NCBI GenBank assembly: GCA_028274465.1
Contig: CM051458.1
Location: forward strand, 77,892,085-77,956,084
DNA: 64,000 bases
Direction: 5' to 3'
From: Plantago ovata
Taxonomy: Eukaryota; Streptophyta; Magnoliopsida; Lamiales; Plantaginaceae
The position numbers and the translations under genes are program-made. Below, one piece after another: positions 44,522 to 54,252 of this stretch. The notes under the pieces were generated by a model. The model had not been told where the DNA came from and ran no database searches. It saw only the letters and a program-made list of their open reading frames with translations. The stretch's first letter is position 1, and each line of letters begins with the position of its first letter.

Positions 44522-45615
44522 TCACAAATTACCAGGAACTCTTTCGTCAGTTCTTGACCTCTTGAACGGGATTACATCTTCCAAGCTTAACTTTCTCTTC
44601 AGATCCAAGCCATTAATTTCACTGTAGTTACGCCCCGCACTTGCATCTACAGGTCCTAAAACCACAAATGCAACCAGAGATATCAGATAAATCAAACCAA
44701 AATTAAAGGCATCAGATACCCCCAAACTGCTACTCAGAAACATGACTCTTTAAAGAATCAAAAGAGACAAAAACACTCACCTGAGTTAGTCTTCTTTAAC
44801 TTGTCATTGTTAAGCAGCCTGCAATAATGCAGTTGCTGCTTTTTATTATCTCTGGTACATCCTTGGTCATATGTTTCGGGATTCTCATTAGCTAATGGGT
44901 CATGTGATCCTGAATGAATCCAGAGTTGGAACAATCATTCTTCTCTCTTTAGTCACACACAAAAGAAAAACTGTAATGCAACTAGAAGTGCATAAAAACT
45001 CTTAACCAATTGTCCACAAAACAATTCCTAAATCATAATCAGGGGTGGACCCAGGGGCGGGGCCCCAATTTTTTTAATAAGTAGTATTTACGATTTTTCA
45101 AATTGTTTACACGTCGTGATTTTTCAAGTTTTGGCCCCCGAACTTTCAAAAAATCATTCGTTCCAAATCCTGAGTCTGCCCCTGTTCCTAATAATACTAT
45201 AATCAACTTAACTAGCAGTTAGAATGTGCAGTGTTCAACGAAAATAGACAGGGATAGTAATCAAAAGTACGTAATCGAAATCGAGAACGAATTACTTACT
45301 CTTTGAACCAATTCTGTTCAATTTGCCGTGCACAACAAGAGCATCAGAATCAGAAGAACCAGTAGACAACCCTCGGGCACCGAAAAAACCAATCAGAGAC
45401 TTCCACGTGACGGACGAAGCAATGAGATCAGCTCCTCTGCTAATCAAGTGACCGTTAAGCTTGATGCTTTTGGGGTCGAGGCCGAATAGGCGAGCAATTG
45501 AGCCGAGGTCGAGCTTCTGGTTCTCCCGTGGCGTGATTTGGACGGTGTTGGGTGATATGGATGGGCAAAAGAGCTTTATTGTTCTCTTTCGTTCACCTTG
45601 TTGTACTGACTCCAT
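44522..45615 (-). CDS. Plant protein of unknown function, three exons
   Basis: ATG at 45615. Exons on the minus strand: 45615-45300, 44909-44781 and 44655-44522, with GT-AG introns and consistent phases, 192 aa. Exon 1 reads RTIKLFCPSISPNTVQITPRE...LDLGSIARLFGLDPKSIKLNGHLISRG, perhaps a small beta-grasp-like fold; exon 2 is hydrophilic; exon 3 ends DLKRKLSLEDVIPFKRSRTDERV, with basic clusters that could direct nuclear import. I do not recognise a named family. The open spliced frame and clean splice sites support a real gene. Intron 1 contains a small hAT-like MITE. Confidence 0.7.
45040..45184. mobile_element. Small hAT-like MITE in intron 1 of the 44522 gene
   Basis: Inverted ends CAGGGGTGGACCCAGG and (inverse of) CAGGGGCAGACTCAGG bound 145 bases. 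The flanks TTCCTAAATCATAAT and TTCCTAATAAT look related but do not give a clean 8-base duplication. Confidence 0.55.
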
Positions 45616-45799
45616 TATTCTTTAGGTCTGTTGAGCTGAGCTTGTTCTGTTAAAGAAAGCTCTAATGGATTCTGGAAGTATCTTTTTGTATAGGGAACAG
45701 AGCGCGTAATGGTAAATCGCTAGTTTGTGTAAGCACTTTTGTATCAAAAGTAACGAGTCCGAAATCGGAAGTTAATTACATCACCACCCCCAACTATAA

Positions 45800-46172
45800 G
45801 ACCATCTCCAGCAGGGGCTGGAGATGAGTCTCAAGGCTGATGCAGGAGCTGATGGCCGGTCTGGCCATATTTTGCCCAGATTGGTCTGGGCGCGCCCAGA
45901 CCGGTCTGGGCGGTATTTTCTTTTTTTTTTAATTTTTTTTTTCTTTTTCTTTTCCTTTCTTTGTTTTAGAATGTACACCCATCTTTTTTTCACTTTTCTT
46001 TTTTTTTTTTTTTAACTTTCCTTCTTCTTTTTCCTTCTTTTTGTTGGGTTTGGTAGTTTTATTGTTGGAGATGAAGAGAGTTTGAGTGGGTTTGAGAGAA
46101 TAAAAAAGATTAAAATGTTAGTGGAATGCTGATGTGGCATGAGAGAGAGGGTTTGATGTGTTGGAGATGGTC
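45800..46172. mobile_element. PIF/Harbinger-type MITE
   Basis: 373 bases with inverted ends GACCATCTCCA / TGGAGATGGTC, flanked on both sides by TAA (45797-45799 and 46173-46175), the three-base duplication used by PIF/Harbinger elements. The interior has pyrimidine tracts and a GCCCAGACCGGTCTGGGC palindrome near 45893. No coding content. Confidence 0.75.
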
Positions 46173-46175
46173 TAA

Positions 46176-47213
46176 GTGAATAAAATCCCTCAGATTTATT
46201 CTAAACTACTGAAGTTATTTGGCCCGTTGGAAAACCAACGGTGATAGAAAGAAAATTAAAATATAAAAATGATATTTAATTTTACGTTAATATTTATCGA
46301 AAAGTATGTAGTAGTAGTAGTATGTAATTTTGAAATACAAATTAGCCGTGGTTTACAAACAAACATGATGATTATCATGTGAATTTTCTTTTTTAGTATA
46401 AAATGAACAGAGTTTGTAAGTTTAGTTGTTTGGTAAAAATAAAATATTACCTATTCCATTTCAATAGTTATGGCTTACATATTTTTGTTGTGCTTGCTAG
46501 TGGCTTTGGCCATGTATTGTTCGGTTTAGACTTTAGAGTGGACAAGCTTGGTCAAGATTTGTTACGTTTTTGTAGCCTTGTTTGGTCGGGTTTTGGGTAT
46601 GAGGTCCTCGTACGCTTGTATTTCCTTCCGAGCATTATAAAGAGGCATTCATAATTTAGACAATGCTCAAGTCAGTACACTCCGATAATTAATTAGGGGT
46701 TTACGCGGGCGGATGTGGGTGACGTTTTACAAAAACTCAAGCCGACCCATCTACGACGGATAGCCTAAATCGTTAACCGCGGCGGATGAACATTTTGTTT
46801 AACCGCTACGGACGGTTGACTATTGTTGACGGTTTACACGTTAAAATAAAAAAATATAAAATTAATACTAAACAATAATACTAAAAGACTCACAAATCAA
46901 ATGTCTGACAATAAGTTCCCCTGTCCAATTTTTTTTTTTTTTTTAAACGGCAAAATTTTATATATATTAATTTAGAAAATAGCATAAGAAATGCTACAAG
47001 TACAACAACACCAGATCTAGACCAACAAGCATCATAACCCGAAATCCCCTAAACCAAAACCCGAAACCAACACCTAAATTATCTACAGTTGATTTTCCAA
47101 CCACCGTCTTTATTCTTTTATATTATTCTCTTAGTATTATTCTGAAATCCATTCACATACACATTCACCGCAAATTTACAGTACAATCACTAAAGCTAGT
47201 ATCAAAATCTATA
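46176..47213. other. Intergenic AT-rich DNA with probable LINE tail
   Basis: No gene recognised. At about 46928-47095 a T-run followed by AACGGCAAAATTTTATATAT and GCTACAAGTACAACAACACC looks like the reverse of a LINE 3' end, so a strongly 5'-truncated LINE on the minus strand is likely. Confidence 0.4.
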
Positions 47214-47334
47214 CACTACAAGAAAAACAGGATTTAGCGACGGATACCATCCGTCACTATATGTAAGCGATCCGTCGCGAAATGCCATTAGCGACGGAAA
47301 GTCCGTCGCTAAATAGGACGTCGCGAAAAGTGGC
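47214..47334. mobile_element. CACTA transposon terminus, truncated
   Basis: Begins CACTACAAGAAAAACAGG and continues with TAGCGACGGAT words. Over about 120 bases it matches the reverse complement of the right end of the element at 20183-23669, so it is the same family. It stops at AAAAGTGGC where the LTR of an Athila-like element begins. Confidence 0.85.
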
Positions 47335-48551
47335 TGATGAATGTGTATTTTACACTTTCATTTGAGTCTTTTTCACCTATTTTAGCTATCCTCTATGTTA
47401 ATTTAGCTATAGTTTAGTACATTTTATTAGAATAGTGTCACGTTTCCCTTTAGATCTTATTTTACAGGTTTTGGTTGAAAAACGAGGATTTCCGGGCAAT
47501 TATATTGAAGTTGACAAGGAATTGGTGTTCCAGAAGTCTATTTGGAGTATCTGAAGGTTTCCGGATAGGATTTGGAGTCTAGGGGTCGAATCTGGAGGTT
47601 AGAAGGCCACTAGAAGTCAGAAACCGAGTCCGAAAAGGAGAAGAAATCCAAAAACGCGTCGAAACGTGGAATTCCACGAAATTTACTCCCGGGCGAATCG
47701 CCCGGGACGTGGGGCGAATCGCCCGGTGTGTGGGGCCCTTCGCCCCACACTATTTCGAGGCCTATATATAGTTGCTCAGTTTTTCTCCGAAATTCATACT
47801 TTTCCAGACCTATTCTCTCACCTTTCTCTGTAGTTTTAGGTAGGAACTTCCCAGAGCCTGTTCTGGGCGTTCGTAGCTTAGGAGACACTTTTTCATAGCA
47901 GTTTGAAGCTTGTAAGATCGCGATTTTTCGGAGACTAACAACCTTCGGTAACATTGTATCTTACGGTTTATTCTACTTATTTTTATATATCTTTCAACAT
48001 GTTTTCTTCTATGATTTCTGTTGATTGCATGACAACTATGAGTAGCTAAACTTATCGTTGATGGTAGTATGTGAATTCTTAGCGAAGGGTAGATAATCAT
48101 GCTAATGGCTATATCGCGCATTATACTCCGTGTTATTGCTTTATTTCGTTGATCAGGCTCAGCCTATATCTTCATATGTTGTTTAATTATTATGCACAAT
48201 TGGACCCTCGTCGACCTATGCGTATCTTTATCTTCGTAGTGCTTAATAATTACAACAGGACAATTGATTGATCAAAGATCTCCATGCAAGACCGAGGAAT
48301 TTACGCATGATTATTGACCCGTTATGCTTTGAAGGATCATACTATCACCAATCTCCATTATCTGTTAGAAAAACCTTTGCTTTACCGTCTGCTGTTTTTA
48401 TATTCTTTAGTTAAATAGATAAAGCTAGTTATAGAACGACACTCGAGGTCATTCTACTGCTACACTACGGTTTTCGTTGTAGTTGTGAATTGCCTTTGGC
48501 TAAATAACAAATTTATTTGATTAATTGAGTCTGACAAACTTGGTTACATCA
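47335..48551 (+). repeat. 5' LTR of Athila-like element
   Basis: Starts TGATGAATGTG and ends TTACATCA, giving a TGATG/CATCA terminal inverted repeat. A TATA box (CCTATATATAG) lies at about 47761, preceded by a cluster of GGGCGAATCGCCC palindromes at 47688-47750. 1217 bases. Confidence 0.75.
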
Positions 48552-48554
48552 AAT

Positions 48555-48572
48555 TGGCGCCGTTGCCGGGGA
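48555..48572 (+). promoter_or_regulatory. Primer binding site of Athila-like element
   Basis: TGGCGCCGTTGCCGGGGA, three bases after the LTR; this is the site seen in Athila-group elements, assigned in the literature to tRNA-Asp priming. Confidence 0.85.
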
Positions 48573-48825
48573 CTATACTCCTTTTTTCTGTTTAATTTGT
48601 TTATATTTTCAGCATTCAACCCCCAGAACAGCTCTTGGATTGTCTCTCAAAAATTTCACCTTCTTACCCTATTTCTTTCCTCCTATCTTCTTCAGTAAAT
48701 TCATCTAATCTGATCTTGGTTACCTTGCGTGTTTGTGCTCTCGGAATTTTTGGTGATATTGTGTTTGATTACGCTAATAGAACTAATTTTTAGTTTTGAG
48801 TTGCTCTTACTACAGAAATACAGAT

Positions 48826-49764
48826 ATGATGTCCATGCGCGCTCACATGACACCCCAATTCTCGCAGGTGAGGAGAGGATCTTCCGTATACCTAGAAGAT
48901 GAGTTAAGGAGGTATGAGGTGACGGAGTCCATGGTGAGGTACTTACCAAGGTACGAAGATGGAGTAGGGATGGACCCATGGAGTTTCATTCGATCCTATG
49001 AGAAGGAAATAGAAAGAATTCCAGCAGAAGGATTTACTAAGGACCAATTGTGCAGGAAATTATTTTCTTTTACTCTAGGGTATGAGCCGAGGCGTTGGAT
49101 TGCAAAGTTAGAACCAGGATCGCTGAAAACTTGGGGCCAAGTAGTAGAGGAGTTCTTGGCGCGGTTCATGCCCTATCATGACACAATTGCCTTACGTGAT
49201 AGGATCCAATATTTCGAGCAAGGAGAGTATGAGCAGTTTTGTGACGCCTACGAACGTTTTGAGCTGTATAAACGTGAGTGCCCCCATCACTGTTTCGAAG
49301 ATGGGGAGTTGATTTGGTGCTTCGTTGGTGGACTTCGTGAAGAGGAACGACTTAGAGTGGATCGGTTGAGCGGCGGTCTGGGAGAATGTACGGTCGACGA
49401 GGCAGAAGAAGTCCTCCGTAAGTACGCCAGAGGTTCAACACAATCCGATGAGGTCATACCAATTCACATCACCGCAAAGGAAGTAGATCGAGGTGAAGCA
49501 GGAAGCTCATCCGAGGAGTATTTTGAAGTCGAAGAAATCAGTGAGGAAGATGCACATGCCGAGCAAGTTGAAGATGACCTTCGTATAGCAAAAGTTGTTG
49601 AAGAAGTTGAAGTAACTGAGCATCTTACGGAAGAATTCAGCTTGTTGAATTGTGCTGAAGTAGAAGAGGTTCGAGAACTTGAAGAGGAGAAAGGATTGGA
49701 AGGCGACGCCCCCCTAGAGGTGGGGGGCGAGTCGCCCAGCATGGGGGAGAACCGCCTCCCATGA
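48826..49764 (+). CDS. Retrotransposon gag protein (Athila-like)
   Basis: 312 aa from ATG 48826. The central domain matches retrotransposon gag: MDPWSFIRSYEKEIERIP, LCRKLFSFTLGYEPRRWI, TWGQVVEEFLARFMPYHDT, EYEQFCDAYERFELYKRECPHH and FVGGLREEERLRVD. The C-terminus is very acidic (repeated Glu-Val and Glu-Glu). No zinc knuckle and no continuation into protease. The next ORF (49761-50150) overlaps the stop and may be the remains of the downstream gag-pol junction. Gag forms the particle that packages element RNA. Confidence 0.82.
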   Translation: MMSMRAHMTPQFSQVRRGSSVYLEDELRRYEVTESMVRYLPRYEDGVGMDPWSFIRSYEKEIERIPAEGFTKDQLCRKLFSFTLGYEPRRWIAKLEPGSLKTWGQVVEEFLARFMPYHDTIALRDRIQYFEQGEYEQFCDAYERFELYKRECPHHCFEDGELIWCFVGGLREEERLRVDRLSGGLGECTVDEAEEVLRKYARGSTQSDEVIPIHITAKEVDRGEAGSSSEEYFEVEEISEEDAHAEQVEDDLRIAKVVEEVEVTEHLTEEFSLLNCAEVEEVRELEEEKGLEGDAPLEVGGESPSMGENRLP

Positions 49765-50150
49765 CCAGTGAGTTGGATGACCCCTGCTCCCCTGTTTCTT
49801 TACTCGCAGACATTCGCATCAATCCAAAGCCACTTCCTTCCGTTACTACTGAGGTTCTTAAGTACAAAGAAGTGAATCTACTCCTCCGAGGTGGAAAGCT
49901 TGACAAGCAAGATACACAGGAGCCACCACTAAACAAGCACCTCGATGAAGTCAAAGTGAATGTCCTCCTATTGATGAAGTCCTTATTGGATATGCCTGCA
50001 AAGCAAACCAGTCCATTCACCATGGTGAGATCTTTGAAGCTTCCTAGGTCTCTTTGCTACATCGGACCAAGAGAATGGCGGCCACCGTGGGGAGGTACTA
50101 TTGAGTCCATTCTTGAATACTCAGCCGGCCGAGGCCAAGCCGTTCGGTAA
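49761..50150 (+). CDS. Unassigned ORF following gag
   Basis: 129 aa starting ATGACC, overlapping the gag stop by four bases in another frame. It reads MTSELDDPCSPVSLLADIR ... SLCYIGPREWRPPWGG. I do not recognise a family; it may be what is left of the pol start or a lineage-specific ORF. Confidence 0.4.
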   Translation: MTSELDDPCSPVSLLADIRINPKPLPSVTTEVLKYKEVNLLLRGGKLDKQDTQEPPLNKHLDEVKVNVLLLMKSLLDMPAKQTSPFTMVRSLKLPRSLCYIGPREWRPPWGGTIESILEYSAGRGQAVR

Positions 50151-51348
50151 CATCTAGTATCACTTTTTATTTACTCATTCTCTTTTTCTAGGGACTAGCT
50201 TAAGTTTCATGAGGGGGATGGGATGTGAACCATGATGAGTATTGTTTGGCTTTGTGATGTTGAGTATGGTATCTTGTTTTTTAATTGCATTTGCACGTTT
50301 ACCGCTTTCTTAGTTTTTTAGGTTGCATTTACTGCATTCATCCTAGGATAGTCTTGCATGTTTTATATGGAGTTTATTGCTGAATTTTTGAACTTTTTTA
50401 TTGGGTAGATCAACTAACTATGCCATTAATCGTATGCTTCATCTCTATGAATTTGTTTGAGGTTTTTCTCGCTGGGCTTGTCACATTTATGTATTGCACT
50501 TAGTTAAGCTTGGTAGTCTCGACATCACTTAGTGGTGTTTTCTCTACTGCGGTTCACGAAGGCCTTTATAATAGGATGATGCATGTTAGGGTCTTATGGT
50601 TGTTTTCCCGAGTAATTATGTACCTAAGAGGCAACAAGTATTCACCATGCTTTGAGATTGTTAAATGCCTAGGAAGGAGGTAGTGTGAGGTTGTGTGATC
50701 CTTTGTTTATAACCTATTCTTTCGAATAGGTTTGGGGAAGGGGTTGCACCATCATTAGACTTATTTTTCGTTTTTTTCATTTCCGTATCGTGAGTTTATT
50801 TTTTCCTTTTCCGTAAATTTTGTACTCCAACCTATTCTTTTGAATAGGTTTGGGGAAGTCGTGTGAGTCATTTTCTCTCTTTTTGTTATGCTACTGCTGG
50901 CGCTAAAAAAAAATAAAAAAAAAAAAGAGAAAAGATCCAGGAAAAAAAGAAAAGAAAAAGAAAAAACGAAACTGGAAAGAAAAAAAAGGAAAAAAGAAAA
51001 CACCCTAAAAAAATCAAAGAAGGGTCCAAAAAAGAGAAAGCCAAATAGCAGTTTAGCAAAGTGTTGTGTCTCATTTTCCAATTCTTGTAATGTTCGTAAT
51101 CGTGTGGTAATTTTCTATTTTTTATCTTTTGTTTTGAGTATCATCTATTCTAGACTACCCTCGTCCTGCCATTCAGGAAGTGGTGAATAACTTAAGACTT
51201 TACTTGAGAGATGGGTAGAATAGGGGAGTGTTATCTTTTATAGGGAACCCTCCTTCGTTTGATGAGAGTCAGTACTGGTTCGACCTCTTTGAGGAAAGTC
51301 TTAAACTTGGTGAACAGCAGTAAGTCCTCAGTTTCATAGGCACGGGAC
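50151..51348. other. Non-coding 3' region of the Athila-like element
   Basis: Contains a G-rich tract (GAGGGGGATGGGATG at about 50210), two hairpin motifs (listed separately) and a long A-rich purine tract at about 50905-51005. The open frames in it are low-complexity artefacts. Confidence 0.5.
50711..50858 (+). repeat. Two copies of a hairpin motif
   Basis: AACCTATTCTTTCGAATAGG plus TTTGGGGAAG at 50711-50740 and the same motif with one change at 50829-50858. Each contains CCTATTC/GAATAGG arms around a 4-base loop. Confidence 0.85.
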
Positions 51349-52103
51349 TGTTAGGGTTGAAATATGTCCAGTCCGCATGTACGAACTGGAGCGGTCTAAG
51401 AGCGCGACAAAGCATCATAGGCCGTCCCTCAAGGGGCACAACCACACCCAAGTATGTCACTAAGGTGTGGATCGACCAACATAGGGTCCGACCATCACTG
51501 GGAGGACAACCCTCAAAATAAGCTCCTCTCAAGGACAAAGCTGCCAGTGGGCTCGAGGAGCATCTCTCTCGGGCTCGAGGAGACCTTACGTCAAGGTAAC
51601 GCTCCTTGACAGAAACTGAGCAGGACACTACTCGCATCACCCACGCACAAGGAAGGCACGAGGACCACAGAGCGACCAGCCATGGTTGCTCTCTTGGGCC
51701 AAGTCCCACGGACCTCCTTAATGGGTCTGGGCCGAGGAAGGCCTCAATCCTAGCCGTACACGTGGCGTGATCCTACATGACCGGAAGCTGAAGGGTCTCA
51801 AGTATAAAGGCCCTCATTTACTCCTCAACAGTAAGCATTAATGACACCACACGAGCACCACTTTCACTACTCATACTAGGGAAGCCTCACAACTCCATAC
51901 TCGTAAAGTCGCCTCTCCGGTCTGATACCTTACAGACCGGGCAAGAGACACTAACCCCCCCCCTCTAGTCTATTTCAGGTACGAGGAAGCTACAAGAAGG
52001 CTCGTTTCCTATCTCGAAGGAACACTACAAGAAGGAGAACTAGAAAGACTTAGAATAGCGACTCATTGCGAACTTAGAAAGAAACACGAATTACCCTTCA
52101 ACA
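51349..52103 (+). repeat. 5' LTR of Tat-type element
   Basis: Starts TGTTAGGGTTG and ends CCTTCAACA two bases before the PBS. A TATA box (AGTATAAAGG) is at about 51803. 755 bases, GC-richer than the flanking Athila-like DNA. Confidence 0.8.
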
Positions 52104-52105
52104 TT

Positions 52106-52122
52106 TGGCGCCGTCTGTGGGA
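52106..52122 (+). promoter_or_regulatory. Primer binding site of Tat-type element
   Basis: TGGCGCCGTCTGTGGGA follows the 5' LTR after two bases; this is the PBS typical of Tat-group gypsy elements. Confidence 0.88.
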
Positions 52123-52190
52123 AACAATACAAAAGGTCATTCCTTGCCCTACTGGTCGAGCCACTTTCCTCCTCGTGACACTTCACGAAT

Positions 52191-54252
52191 ATGCCTCTCA
52201 GAAGAAGTAACCGTCTTGCTAATGCACCACCCGCAAATCCTCCTCGACCTAGAGGCCGTCCCTCTAATAACGGTCGCGGAGGAGGAACGGAGGGTGTTCC
52301 GAGGGAGCCAAGAAATAACAATGTTGCAAGGAACCGGGATTACACGGAGGGGGCATTTACTAATGTCACTCACTCCCAAAATGAGACATCCGGGGAAAAT
52401 AACCCGCAAGGAGTCCCGGTAGGAAACGCCTATGGAGCTTTGAGAGTCGCAAACAACGCCGAGTCTAGGGGGCAGCCTCATCCGGTAGCAATTAACCAAC
52501 CTCCCGTAGCAGTGAACCCTCCTCAACCGGCCGCATTGACCTTCACCCTTCCTGATGGACGTGTAGTCCGACCATCAGATTTCGGGATGGGCGAAGCTCA
52601 ATACGGTCTACTCCTTCTTACTTTACAAGGATATGTCGGAGGTAATGAGGCTATTAGGGTTAATACCGAGATACAAGCTCCAGGAGAACCACAAGCACCG
52701 GCGCAAGAGCAACCTCGGGCCACCTTGGTCGCTCCTCGCCAATCCCAAGGAAGAGCACCTGTTGCACAAGATGAAGCACATTCGAGAGCCAACACCAGGC
52801 CGATCCAATCTCGACTTGGACCGTCAAGAATCCAATCGAGGTTAGGACCACAAGGTGCCCCGGATGATTTGAGAGACCTGATTGATAGAAGAATACGGGC
52901 GTCATTGCAAAATGTAGCGCAACAAGAAAATAGAGCTCAGGTGGTCGCTACACCACCCGCTCTCCCCAATCAAGTTACCCCCAACCAGGTAACTCCTCAA
53001 ACCAACAAGAAGCAGTGGAAGAGAATCAAGCATTGAGAACAGTAGCTGAGGTAACCCCCCTGGTCGATCCGATCACGGGGAGGAGGCTCACTCTGGAGGA
53101 ACTCAACGCGAGGAAATCCGCACTTGACGCTCAGATAGAGACTCTTCGTGGAACTGTCCAAGAGAGAGAGCAAGACCAAGATCCGAGCCCTTTGTGCGAC
53201 GAGATCAGGAACCACCAAGCCAAAATTGAAAGAGGCTTTCCCACCTTCGAAAGCTATGATGGAACAAGTTGTCCGAAGGACTACTTGGTAAGATTTGGCA
53301 CTAAAATGGATGCCTACGGTCATGACTCAAGGACTAAAGCACTCCTCTTCCCGGCTAACCTTTCTCGGGGAAGCAATGAAATGTGGTCGCGCCTCCCTCA
53401 CCGATCCATCAATCTTATAGAGATCTCTGTAAGGAGTTTTCTAAGCGTTTCGAGAAAGTGATGAACGCCAAGAGAACGGTGGTACTTGGCCGAAATCGTC
53501 CAGAGAAACAATGAAGACTTGAGGGACTTCATCAACCGCTTTCATGAAGCAGCCCTCCAAGTCGAAAGATCACTCGATCAATGAGAGGAAGGAATACTTG
53601 TATGGTAATACTACCAATATGATTCCAAGATGTACTCTCGCATCATGTATAGAGAAGAAGCACAACTTGCCAAAGTTTGCACAAGGACTCCTCGAAACCG
53701 AGGAATTCCGAAGACCGATCACAGTAAGAACCAATCTTCCCAAGGAAAAAGGGAAAAAGAAAAAGAAAAAGAGAAAGGAGTACCCTCCTCGCCCACAAAA
53801 TCCCGGGAAGCAGCAGAGAGAAAGAGCAAAAGTTTGGGTTGATCAAGGAGGGCAACTCAAGAAATGATTTCAGAGACAGGAGGTCTCCTCCCAGAGGGTC
53901 GCCTCCAAGACGATATAGCAACTACACAGACTTGAATAGGCCAAGATCCGACATCTTGAACTATATAGTCTCGAGGAAGCTAGACGTCTCGTGGCCACCC
54001 CCGATTAAGGAAAATCAAAGGACAAGAACTCGGAAAATTTTGCAAGTTTCACAAGGGAAAGGGCACACCTCCGATGAGTGTGTCGAGCTCAAGAACGAAA
54101 TTGAGAGGATGATACGTAACGGTCAATTGGTTAACTACATCCGGAAGGAGGAACCCCTGGCACTCCTGCCCCCACCTCCTCAACCTGGAGCGAGCACCCT
54201 TACCAAGGAAAACCCTCAGGACGACGACATCCATAATTACAAACAATTATGA
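52191..54252 (+). pseudogene. Tat-type gag, broken frames
   Basis: ATG 52191 opens MPLRRSNRLANAPPANPPRPRG..., a long Pro/Gln/Arg-rich N-terminus open to about 53010. There the frame shifts by one and continues VEENQALRTVAEVTP and then the gag core PTFESYDGTSCPKDYLVRFGTKMDAYGH. After 53460 the frame changes repeatedly. A zinc-finger-like CKFHKGKGHTSDEC lies at about 54040-54085, followed by VELKNEIERMIRNGQL, typical of Tat gag ends. The many single-base shifts are either decay or poor consensus quality; see the duplication finding. Confidence 0.75.

Larger units (their letters stand above)
47335..51348 (+). mobile_element. Athila-like Ty3/gypsy element, gag only, 3' end not found
   Basis: 5' LTR 47335-48551, PBS TGGCGCCGTTGCCGGGG at 48555, a gag-type ORF at 48826-49764, a short second ORF, then a long AT-rich region. 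I see no protease, reverse transcriptase or integrase and no second LTR before the Tat-type LTR begins at 51349. This is either a large non-autonomous derivative or an element cut off by that second insertion. The PBS type and gag sequence both point to the Athila lineage. Confidence 0.75.

Noticed and set aside
49464..49742. Serine-rich minus-strand frame in the Athila-like gag
   Set aside because: Complement of the Glu-rich gag C-terminus.
50761..51190. Phe-rich and Lys-rich frames
   Set aside because: Both are readings of the long A-rich purine tract.
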